Positions 1 through 6,156 of a DNA stretch of 16,154 nucleotides are shown here, in pieces. The notes under the pieces were generated by a model. It saw only the letters and a program-made list of their open reading frames with translations. It did not search any database and had not been told where the DNA came from. Origin of the DNA: Actinomycetes bacterium. GTDB lineage: Bacteria; Actinomycetota; CALGFH01. Every line of letters begins with the position of its first letter. Position 1 is the stretch's first letter. Where the stretch lies: contig JASLIH010000249.1 of assembly GCA_030152105.1 (NCBI GenBank), positions 1-16,154 on the forward strand, given 5' to 3'. The position numbers were made by a program, and so were the translations under genes.

Positions 1-186
1 CTGGTGCTGCTGATCGCCCTGCCGGTGCTCACCCTGGGGGCGACCGGGGTGGCCGTGGCCGACGCCGCCCGGGTGCTCGGGCTGCTGGGGCTCTGGGCCG
101 GGGTGGTGATGTACTACCTCGCCGGGGCGGTCTACGTCAGACTGGTCCTGGACCGGCTCGGCCAGCAGGCGGAGGACGGCTCCTAG
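1..186 (+). CDS. CDP-alcohol phosphatidyltransferase family protein, C-terminal fragment
   Basis: The reading frame is open from base 1 and ends at TAG 184-186, leaving about 61 residues; the 5' part lies outside the window. The visible part holds two hydrophobic helices, about residues 2-20 and 27-46, followed by a short charged tail (YVRLVLDRLGQQAEDGS). This matches the last two transmembrane segments of a CDP-alcohol phosphatidyltransferase (PgsA/Pis type), which makes phospholipid head groups in the membrane. The catalytic CDP-alcohol motif would lie upstream and cannot be seen. Support comes mainly from context: in actinobacteria such a gene often precedes a mannose-1-phosphate guanylyltransferase. 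A different multi-pass membrane protein is possible. Confidence 0.6.
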   Translation: MVLLIALPVLTLGATGVAVADAARVLGLLGLWAGVVMYYLAGAVYVRLVLDRLGQQAEDGS

Positions 187-200
187 CGGGTACAGGAGCC

Positions 201-234
201 GGCCGCCGGCGGCCACGCGCCCCACGCAGGGCGC
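201..234 (+). terminator. two GC-rich hairpins after the first gene (weak terminator candidate)
   Basis: A perfect 14-base palindrome (GGCCGCCGGCGGCC, 201-214) is followed by a second stem, GCGCCC (217-222) with GGGCGC (229-234) around a six-base loop. They begin 14 bases after the stop of the first gene. There is no T-tract, so this is a terminator only in the loose sense used for high-GC bacteria. It could equally be leader structure for the next gene. Confidence 0.25.
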
Positions 235-260
235 CGGACAGACAAGGAACCAACATCCCC

Positions 261-317
261 ATGACGACAGATGTCTCGCGTCCCCAGCCCCGCGGCCCCT
301 GCCGGAGTGGCCGGTGA
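261..317 (+). promoter_or_regulatory. short upstream ORF overlapping the start of the nucleotidyltransferase gene
   Basis: ATG 261 opens an 18-codon frame (MTTDVSRPQPRGPCRSGR) that ends at TGA 315-317. That stop overlaps the GTG start (314-316) of the next gene in the classic GTGA arrangement. A possible SD, AAGGAA, sits at 244-249, rather far from the ATG (11 bases). Four-base stop/start overlaps are typical of translational coupling, so this could be a leader peptide that brings ribosomes to the next start. Only position and frame support it; the codon content is not informative. Confidence 0.35.
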
Positions 318-2842
318 AGGCGGTGATCATGGCCGGCGGGGAAGGCACCCGCCTGCGGCCCCTCACCGCCAACCAGCCCAAGCCGATGCTCCCGGTGGGC
401 AACCGGCCGATCATGGAGCACATCGTCCGGCACCTCCGGGACTACGGGTGCAAGGACATCGTGGTCACCGTCCAGTTCCTGGCCAGCCAGGTCCGCAACT
501 ACTTCGGCGACGGCTCCGACATGGACGTCGACCTGGCGTACGCCACCGAGCCGACCCCCCTGGGCACGGCCGGCAGCGTCCGCAACGCCGCCGAGCTGCT
601 CGGCGAGACCTTCGTGGTCATCTCCGGGGACGCCCTGACCGACATCGACCTCGAGGAGGTGGTCGGCTTCCACCGCCGCCGCGGTGCCCTGGCCACCGTC
701 GTCCTCAAGCGGGTGCCCAACCCGCTCGAGTTCGGGATCGTCATCACAGAGGACGACGGCCGCATCGAGCGGTTCCTCGAGAAGCCCCACTGGGGCCAGG
801 TCTTCTCCGACACCATCAACACCGGCATCTACGTGCTCGAGCCGGAGGTGTTCGAGCACATCCCGGACGGCCAGCCGTCCGACTTCGCCGGCGACGTGTT
901 CCCCAAGCTGCTCGACCAGGGGGCGCCGCTGTTCGGCTTCGTGGCCGACGGCTACTGGGAGGACGTCGGCAGCCTCGAGGCCTACCAGCGGGTCCACCAG
1001 GACATTCTCGACGGCCGGGTCAAGGTCGACGTGCGCGGGTTCCAGGTCCGGCCCGGGATCTGGCTGGGCGAGGGGGCCGAGCTCGACCCGGACGCCGTCC
1101 TGACCGCGCCCGTGCTCATCGGGGACTTCACCAAGGTCGAGGCCGGGGCCCGCCTGCGCGAGTACACCGTGGTCGGCTCGGGCGTGATCGTGAAGCGCGA
1201 CGCCTTCCTCCACCGGGCGATCGTGCACGACAACGCCTACATCGGCCCTGGGGCCAGCCTGCGCGGCTGCGTGGTCGGGCGCAGCGCCGACGTCAAGCGG
1301 GGGTGCCGGGTCGAGGACGGGGTGGTCGTCGGCGACAACGCCGACATCGGGCACAACGCCATCCTTCAGCCTAATGTAAAGATTTATCCCTACAAGACCG
1401 TCGAACCAGGAGCGATCGTCACCAAGTCGATCATCTGGGAGGGCCGGGGGGCCCGCGCGCTGTTCGACGAGAACGGGGTCACCGGTATCGGCAACGTCGA
1501 CCTGACGCCGGAGATGGTCCTGCGGGTGGCCACCGCCTTCGGCTCGACCCTCAAGAAGGGATCGAGGGTCACGCTCGGACGGGACGCCAGCCGGGTGTCG
1601 CGCGCCCTCAAGCGGGCCATCATCGCCGGGCTGAACTCGACCGGGGTGACCTGCGAGGACCTGGAGCTCGCCCCGGCCCCGTCGGTGCGGTTCTCGGCCG
1701 CCCGGATGGGCGCCTCGGGCGGCATGTACGTTCGCACCGCCCCCGGGGACAGCCAGTCGGTCGAGCTGGCAGTGTTCGGCGGCGACGGCAGCGACGTCGA
1801 CGAGGGGACCAGGCGCCGGATCGAGCGCACCTATTACAGGGAGGAGTTCCGCCGGGCGTTCGGGCAGGAGATGGGCGAGCTGCGCTACCCGCCGAGAGCG
1901 GTCGAGCACTACGCCGTCGCCCTGGTCCACAGCCTGGACGACGCCGTGGTGCGGCACCGCGGCTTCAAGGTGGTGCTCGACGCCGGCGGCGGGACGGCCT
2001 CGCTGGTGCTGCCGCACGTCCTGTCCAGGTTGAGCCTGGACACCCTGATCGTGAACGGCCACCTCGACGAGAACCGGGTCGCCCCCACCGACGGCGAGCG
2101 CCAGGCCGACCTCGACCGTCTGGCCAAGCTGGTCACCGCCTCGGGCGCCGACCTGGGGGTGCTCTTCGACCCGGTCGGGGAGCGGATCACCCTGGTCGAC
2201 GAGCGCGGCGCCATCGTCGGGCTCGACCGGGCCCTGCTGCTGTTCGTCGACCTGATCGTGCGGACCGAGGGCGGCGGCGACCTCGCCCTGCCCGTCTCGA
2301 CCACCCGGCTGGCCGCCGACCTGGCCGCCCGCCACGGCCGCCAGGCCCACGGGTGCAAGCTCTCGACCAGCGCCATCATGCGGGCCTCCCAGCGCGACGG
2401 GGTGGTGTTCGCCGGGGCCGAGGGCGGCGGCTACGTCTTCCCGGTGCTGCATCCCGCCTACGACGCGCTGCTGTCGTTCGGCAAGCTGCTCGAGCTGCTG
2501 GCCGTCCACGACACCACCCTGGGAGCGGCCGTCGACGCCCTGCCCCAGCCGTCGGTGGTCCAGCGCCGGGTCCCGACCCCCTGGGAGCGCAAGGGGGCGG
2601 TGATGCGCCAGCTGGTGGAGGCGACCAAGGGACGGCGGGTCGACGACACCGACGGGGTCAAGGTCTTCCATCCCCCCGCCGGGCCCGAGGCCGGCCCCTG
2701 GGGCGACGACTGGGCCCTGGTCATCCCGGACACCGTCGAGCCGGTCACCCACCTGTGGGCCGAGGCCGGCGACGACACCGCCACCACCGCCCTGGCCGAG
2801 GAGTACGAGGCCCTCATCCGCCGGGCCGCCGAGCTCGACTAG
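314..2842 (+). CDS. mannose-1-phosphate guanylyltransferase-like nucleotidyltransferase with degenerate phosphomannomutase domain
   Basis: This 842-residue cytoplasmic protein probably makes an NDP-sugar, most likely GDP-mannose from mannose-1-phosphate and GTP, for lipoglycans or polysaccharides. Residues 1-235 are a nucleotidyltransferase fold: the GGEGTRLRPLT loop at 8-18, lysine 24 in QPKPMLPV, GDALTD at 105-110, FLEKP at 154-158 and NTGIYVLEP at 169-177. Residues 245-375 are a left-handed beta-helix of hexapeptide-like repeats. Residues 385-842 align in outline with alpha-D-phosphohexomutases but lack the usual motifs: TASHNP is RTAPGDS (474-480), DGDADR is DPVGER (619-624), the sugar loop is EGGGY (703-707), and the phosphate loop RPSGTEP reads as PDTVEP (805-810). 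The mutase half is thus probably inactive, structural or regulatory. GTG 314 was chosen because GGAG at 304-307 lies six bases upstream and the protein then begins MKAVIMAGG. GDP-mannose as product is inferred; another NDP-sugar is possible. Confidence 0.85.
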   Translation: MKAVIMAGGEGTRLRPLTANQPKPMLPVGNRPIMEHIVRHLRDYGCKDIVVTVQFLASQVRNYFGDGSDMDVDLAYATEPTPLGTAGSVRNAAELLGETFVVISGDALTDIDLEEVVGFHRRRGALATVVLKRVPNPLEFGIVITEDDGRIERFLEKPHWGQVFSDTINTGIYVLEPEVFEHIPDGQPSDFAGDVFPKLLDQGAPLFGFVADGYWEDVGSLEAYQRVHQDILDGRVKVDVRGFQVRPGIWLGEGAELDPDAVLTAPVLIGDFTKVEAGARLREYTVVGSGVIVKRDAFLHRAIVHDNAYIGPGASLRGCVVGRSADVKRGCRVEDGVVVGDNADIGHNAILQPNVKIYPYKTVEPGAIVTKSIIWEGRGARALFDENGVTGIGNVDLTPEMVLRVATAFGSTLKKGSRVTLGRDASRVSRALKRAIIAGLNSTGVTCEDLELAPAPSVRFSAARMGASGGMYVRTAPGDSQSVELAVFGGDGSDVDEGTRRRIERTYYREEFRRAFGQEMGELRYPPRAVEHYAVALVHSLDDAVVRHRGFKVVLDAGGGTASLVLPHVLSRLSLDTLIVNGHLDENRVAPTDGERQADLDRLAKLVTASGADLGVLFDPVGERITLVDERGAIVGLDRALLLFVDLIVRTEGGGDLALPVSTTRLAADLAARHGRQAHGCKLSTSAIMRASQRDGVVFAGAEGGGYVFPVLHPAYDALLSFGKLLELLAVHDTTLGAAVDALPQPSVVQRRVPTPWERKGAVMRQLVEATKGRRVDDTDGVKVFHPPAGPEAGPWGDDWALVIPDTVEPVTHLWAEAGDDTATTALAEEYEALIRRAAELD

Positions 2843-2878
2843 CGCGGCCGCCGTCCCCGGGTTGCGCGTCCGCGGCGC

Positions 2879-2887
2879 TTGTCCACA
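2879..2887 (+). other. DnaA-box-like 9-mer TTGTCCACA
   Basis: TTGTCCACA matches the DnaA box form preferred in Streptomyces. It is the only copy I found by eye. It lies about 16 bases upstream of the -35 element of the candidate promoter for the VanW gene, so DnaA could affect that promoter. A single box does not make an origin. Confidence 0.4.
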
Positions 2888-2903
2888 GCGCGCGCGAATG
2901 GGG

Positions 2904-2932
2904 TTGCCCTGCGGCGGACGGGGCCGTAGGCT
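2904..2932 (+). promoter_or_regulatory. candidate sigma-70 type promoter for the VanW gene
   Basis: TTGCCC (2904-2909) and TAGGCT (2927-2932) are separated by 17 bases, a good actinobacterial housekeeping arrangement. The predicted start near 2939 gives a leader of about 80 bases that would contain the palindrome at 2977-2998. The same TAGGCT box occurs at 10085-10090. Confidence 0.5.
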
Positions 2933-2976
2933 CTGCGTTCGCCTGGGCCCTTCCCCCGCTCTCGGCCCGGCGTCGC

Positions 2977-2998
2977 GCCGTCCGGCCGGCCGGACGGC
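2977..2998. repeat. perfect 22-bp palindrome in the VanW leader
   Basis: The arms GCCGTCCGGCC and GGCCGGACGGC are exact reverse complements with no spacer. The element ends five bases before the SD at 3004-3010. As DNA it could be an operator for a dimeric regulator. As RNA it could fold just upstream of the ribosome binding site. Confidence 0.55.
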
Positions 2999-3003
2999 AG
3001 GCC

Positions 3004-3019
3004 AAAGGAGCCCACCATC
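3004..3019 (+). promoter_or_regulatory. strong SD preceding an in-frame ATC codon (probable true start of the VanW gene)
   Basis: AAAGGAG at 3004-3010 is followed, after six bases, by ATC 3017-3019. This is in frame with the VanW protein and would add 18 residues (beginning ISVADPPADPND). No ATG, GTG or TTG occurs in this frame between the in-frame stop at 2927 and GTG 3071, and GTG 3071 has no good SD. ATC is a very rare initiator, so either it is used here or the base is an error for ATG. Confidence 0.5.
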
Positions 3020-3070
3020 TCGGTCGCCGACCCACCAGCCGACCCCAACGACCACCGGTCGAGCCAGCCG

Positions 3071-5011
3071 GTGGCCCGATTCGAGCCGACCAAGCCCGAG
3101 CCGTCGGCCAGCCCCCGCTGGGTGCCGGGCCCGCTGGCCGGCGTCCTGGCCCGGCTGGGGCGGGGTGGTTCGGGGGACCGCCGCCAGGGTCCTTCGCTGC
3201 GCCGGGTGCCGAGGGTGGTGCTGGCCGGGGTGCTGGCGGTCGTGCTCGTCGCCGGGCTGGTGGCCGTGCTGGAGGTGGCCGCGGCCGGGCAGGTCCGCCG
3301 GGGGGTCCGGGTCGGCGGGGTCGAGCTGTCGGGGCTGACACGGGTGGCGGCCACCGACCGGCTGCGGGCCGCCGCCGAGGCGCTGGAGGCGTCGCCGCTG
3401 ACCCTCAAGGCCGGGGCCGCCAGCCTGGCCCTGCCCCGGTCCAAGGCCGGGGTCGAGCTGGACGTCGAGGCGAGCGTGGCCGCGGCCATGGAGGTCGGCC
3501 GCGGCGGGCCGTTCGACCCCGACCGCTACAAGGGCTGGTTCGGCCGCATCGACCTGCCCTGGAAGGCCAGGGTGGCGACGGCCCGCCTGGACAAGCAGCT
3601 GCCCGCCCTCGACCGCAAGGTCGGCAGCGAGGTCCGCGAACCGGCCCTGCGCATCGGCGGCCGCACCCTCGCCCCAGGGGCCAAGGGTGGGGCCGGCGGC
3701 GCCGGCACCGGCTCGGCCTCCGGGGCCGTGCCCGTGGAGCTCGTGGCCGGCCGGCCGGGACGGGTGATCGACCGGGCCGGGGCCGAGGCGGCGCTGCTGG
3801 CCGCGGCGGCCGCGCCGGTCGGGGCGACGGTCAGCCTCCCGATCGGGGAGCGGCCACCGACCGTCGGCGCCGGGGCTGCCCAGGCCACCGCCGACCGTGC
3901 CGCCACCCTGCTCGGCACGCCGGTCGAGGTGAGCGCCGGCACCGGCCGGACCGACCTGCGCCCGGCCGACCTGGCCCCGCTGGTCCGCACCGAGGTGGCC
4001 GCCGGCCAGCTGCGCCTTCGTCTCGACCCCGGCGGGCTGGACCGCCTCCTGCGCCGCCAGGCCGGCTTCGCCTACACCGAGCCGAAGGACGCCCGGTTCC
4101 AGCCGACCGGCTCCCGCATCCGCATCCTCCCGGGAGTGGCCGGCCTCGAGGTCATCCCCCGCAAGGCCGCCGCCGCCGTCCTGAAGGCCGGCACCACCGG
4201 CACCGGCACCGACCGGTCGGCGGCCCTGCCCACCACGATCACCCAGCCCGAGCTGACCACCAGGGAGGCCAAGGCCCTCGGCGTCAAGGAGGTCACCTCG
4301 ACCTTCACGACCACCTTCAGCGCCGCCGACGCCCCCCGGGTCCACAACATCAGCCTGATCGCCGCCGCCGTCCACGGCCGCCTGGTCCGGCCCGGGCAGG
4401 TCTTCTCGATGAACGGCGCCACCGGCCAGCGCACCGCCGCCAAGGGCTACCGGACGGCCCATGTGATCCAGAACGGCGAGATCGTCGACGGCCTCGGCGG
4501 CGGGGTCTGCCAGGCCGGCACCACGATGTTCAACGCCGCCTTCTTCGCCGGGCTGCCGGTGCCCGAGCGGCGCAACCACAGCCTCCACATCAGCCACTAC
4601 CCGATGGGCCGCGACGCCACCCTGAACTGGCCGACCACCGACCTCAAGTGGCGCAACGACTCCCCGTACGGCATCTACCTCACCAGCCGGGCCACCCCAT
4701 CCACGCTGACCTTCACCTTCTGGTCGACCTCCAGGGGCTACAAGGTGACCTCCAGCACCTCCAGCGCCAGCAACTTCCGCGCTCCACCGACCAAGTACAA
4801 GGACGACCCGACCCTGCCCAAGGGCAAGGAGGTCGTGGAGGAGTCCGGGTCGTCCGGGTTCGACGTCACCGTGTCACGGACGGTCACCAGGGCCGGCACG
4901 GTCGTCCGGCGCGACAGCTTCGTCTCCAACTACAGCCCCTGGGTGCGGATCGTGCGCCGCGGCACCGGCCCCAAGGACGCCCCCGAGCCGGGAGCCGCCG
5001 CCCCCGCCTGA
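3071..5011 (+). CDS. membrane-anchored VanW family protein
   Basis: At least 646 residues from GTG 3071, the first standard start codon; ATC 3017, with a strong SD, is a likely earlier start. A basic N-terminal stretch precedes one membrane helix (about residues 46-70), so most of the protein is extracytoplasmic. Regions around 75-180 and 290-375 resemble the putative peptidoglycan-binding domains that accompany VanW, with a Gly/Ala-rich insert at 203-219 between them. The VanW domain spans about 405-540 and contains the hallmark GGGVCQAGTTMFNA (476-489) and the downstream RNHS and YPMGRDATLNW motifs. Residues 585-630 resemble a G5-like C-terminal domain. VanW was named from vancomycin-resistance clusters, but its biochemical function is unknown; a cell-wall role is inferred from the architecture. 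The gene appears to be its own transcription unit. Confidence 0.9.
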   Translation: MARFEPTKPEPSASPRWVPGPLAGVLARLGRGGSGDRRQGPSLRRVPRVVLAGVLAVVLVAGLVAVLEVAAAGQVRRGVRVGGVELSGLTRVAATDRLRAAAEALEASPLTLKAGAASLALPRSKAGVELDVEASVAAAMEVGRGGPFDPDRYKGWFGRIDLPWKARVATARLDKQLPALDRKVGSEVREPALRIGGRTLAPGAKGGAGGAGTGSASGAVPVELVAGRPGRVIDRAGAEAALLAAAAAPVGATVSLPIGERPPTVGAGAAQATADRAATLLGTPVEVSAGTGRTDLRPADLAPLVRTEVAAGQLRLRLDPGGLDRLLRRQAGFAYTEPKDARFQPTGSRIRILPGVAGLEVIPRKAAAAVLKAGTTGTGTDRSAALPTTITQPELTTREAKALGVKEVTSTFTTTFSAADAPRVHNISLIAAAVHGRLVRPGQVFSMNGATGQRTAAKGYRTAHVIQNGEIVDGLGGGVCQAGTTMFNAAFFAGLPVPERRNHSLHISHYPMGRDATLNWPTTDLKWRNDSPYGIYLTSRATPSTLTFTFWSTSRGYKVTSSTSSASNFRAPPTKYKDDPTLPKGKEVVEESGSSGFDVTVSRTVTRAGTVVRRDSFVSNYSPWVRIVRRGTGPKDAPEPGAAAPA

Positions 5012-5042
5012 GCGCTCCGCCTGACCGGCCGGGGCGCCCATC

Positions 5043-5071
5043 TGGCAAGGTGGGCACGGCTGTGCTTGGCT
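5043..5071 (+). promoter_or_regulatory. weak promoter candidate for gcvH
   Basis: TGGCAA (5043-5048) and TTGGCT (5066-5071) have a 17-base spacer. Both boxes deviate from consensus. Just downstream, CAGCGGCC and GGCCGCTG form an inverted repeat around one C (5074-5090), which is not exceptional in DNA this GC-rich. Confidence 0.25.
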
Positions 5072-5124
5072 ACCAGCGGCCCGGCCGCTGCCGTGCCTCG
5101 GTGACCACTTCTGGAGGGACGAGG

Positions 5125-5505
5125 ATGTACCCCGACGACCTCAAGTACACGAACGAGCACGAGTGGGCGCGGGCCGAGGGCGACCGGGCCACGATCGGCA
5201 TCACCCACTACGCCCAGGACGCCCTCGGCGACATCGTCTACGTCGACATCCCGCCGGTGGGCACGGCGGTCACCAGCGGCTCGACCTTCGGCGAGGTCGA
5301 GTCGACCAAGTCGGTGTCCGACATCTACAGCCCGGTCACGGGCACGGTCGTCGAGCGCAACGACGAACTCGACAAGAGCCCCGAGCTGATCAACTCCGAC
5401 CCGTACGGCCAGGGCTGGCTGGTCGTGGTCGAGCTGACCGACGCCGCCGAGGTCGATCAGCTGATGGACGCCGCCGCCTACAGCGACCTGGTCGCCGAGT
5501 CCTGA
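5125..5505 (+). CDS. gcvH: glycine cleavage system H protein
   Basis: A 126-residue lipoyl carrier protein, the normal length for GcvH. It carries the aminomethyl group from the P-protein (GcvPA/PB, encoded 6 kb downstream) to the T-protein, and its reduced lipoyl arm is re-oxidised by the L-protein. The lipoylation site is lysine 62 in GEVESTKSVSD. Other family features are the N-terminal YTNEHEWA, the ITHYAQDALGDIVYVDIP stretch at 26-43, and the C-terminal INSDPYGQGWL. ATG 5125 has GGAGGG at 5113-5118, six bases upstream. Position next to a GarA-like gene is the standard actinobacterial order. Genes for the T- and L-proteins are not in this window. Confidence 0.97.
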   Translation: MYPDDLKYTNEHEWARAEGDRATIGITHYAQDALGDIVYVDIPPVGTAVTSGSTFGEVESTKSVSDIYSPVTGTVVERNDELDKSPELINSDPYGQGWLVVVELTDAAEVDQLMDAAAYSDLVAES

Positions 5506-5551
5506 CTATCACCGTATCGTGGAGGTTGTCAGGCTGAACTTCACGCCTGCG

Positions 5552-5581
5552 TTGACCCGTTTTTGATCCGTCCTCTACAGT
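5552..5581 (+). promoter_or_regulatory. sigma-70 type promoter for the FHA gene
   Basis: TTGACC (5552-5557) and TACAGT (5576-5581) have an 18-base spacer. This is one of the best promoter matches in the window. It places transcription start near 5588 and a leader of about 77 bases before ATG 5665. It probably drives the FHA and MerR genes together. Confidence 0.6.
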
Positions 5582-5664
5582 CACCGACCAAAACGACGCT
5601 AGCTCGCCCGCTCCGGCGGACCCGGGCAGCGGGTGACCACGATTCGAAGCCCCAGGAGGGCAGC

Positions 5665-6153
5665 ATGTTCTGCACTCAGTGCGGTCACAAGAACCCTGAA
5701 GGGGCCCACTTCTGCGCGAACTGTGGGGCTGCGCTGGTCACGACCCCGGACGACTCGACCACCACGATCAGCCTCGCCGCCCAGGACCTCGAATCTGAGG
5801 TCGAGGAAGAGGTCGTCGCCCCAGTCGAGGAGCTGCGCGAGAACACCGCCATGCTGGTGGTGCGGCGCGGGCCGAACGCCGGCAGCCGCTTCCTGCTCGA
5901 CAAGGAGGTGGTCACCGCCGGGCGCCACCCCGAGAGCGACATCTTCCTCGACGACATCACCGTCTCGCGCCGCCACGCGGAGATCCGCCGTGGGGCCAAC
6001 GCGTTCACAGTCCACGACGTCGGCTCCCTGAACGGCACCTACCTGAACCGGGAGCGGGTCGAGGACGGCGAGCTCGTCGCCGGCGACGAGCTCCAGATCG
6101 GCAAGTTCAAGCTGGTGTTCTTCGCCGGAAGTCGACCCGGAGGTGGCGGGTAG
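5665..6153 (+). CDS. garA: zinc-ribbon and FHA domain protein, GarA/OdhI-like
   Basis: A 162-residue protein. Residues 1-22 form a zinc ribbon with cysteines 3, 6, 17 and 20 (CxxC...CxxC). Residues 31-36 (STTTIS) sit where GarA/OdhI proteins carry the Thr-Thr site phosphorylated by Ser/Thr kinases such as PknB and PknG. Residues 63-155 are the FHA domain, with phosphopeptide-binding residues R87, S101, R102-R103-H104 and N123-G124-T125, and a very GarA-like core (LVVRRGPNAGSRFLLD). In mycobacteria and corynebacteria the unphosphorylated protein inhibits 2-oxoglutarate dehydrogenase and regulates glutamate metabolism; that role here is inferred from similarity and synteny. As I recall, Streptomyces homologues also have a zinc ribbon while mycobacterial GarA does not. 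ATG 5665 has AGGAGG at 5654-5659, five bases upstream. The stop lies three bases before the MerR start. Confidence 0.92.
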   Translation: MFCTQCGHKNPEGAHFCANCGAALVTTPDDSTTTISLAAQDLESEVEEEVVAPVEELRENTAMLVVRRGPNAGSRFLLDKEVVTAGRHPESDIFLDDITVSRRHAEIRRGANAFTVHDVGSLNGTYLNRERVEDGELVAGDELQIGKFKLVFFAGSRPGGGG

Positions 6154-6156
6154 TCC

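Noticed and set aside
2879..2887. Replication origin
   Set aside because: Only one DnaA box is seen, with no AT-rich unwinding region and no dnaA or dnaN nearby.
137..4597. 1486-codon open frame on the minus strand
   Set aside because: It lies opposite the nucleotidyltransferase and VanW genes, which show clear family motifs. The translation is Gly/Asp/Gln/Val-rich with no recognisable domain, typical of a high-GC antisense shadow.
5074..5090. Palindrome CAGCGGCC-C-GGCCGCTG before gcvH
   Set aside because: Eight-base arms of pure GC character are expected about once by chance in a window of this size and composition; not listed as a regulatory site on its own.
2353..5124. Long plus-strand frame running through the VanW gene into gcvH
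   Set aside because: Only its end is real, being gcvH from ATG 5125. The upstream part is an Arg/Pro/Gly-rich shadow of other frames.
5501..5533. Inverted repeat CCTGAC...GTCAGG across the gcvH stop
   Set aside because: The arms match for only six bases before mismatches, with a 21-base loop and no T-tract, so it is too weak to call a terminator.
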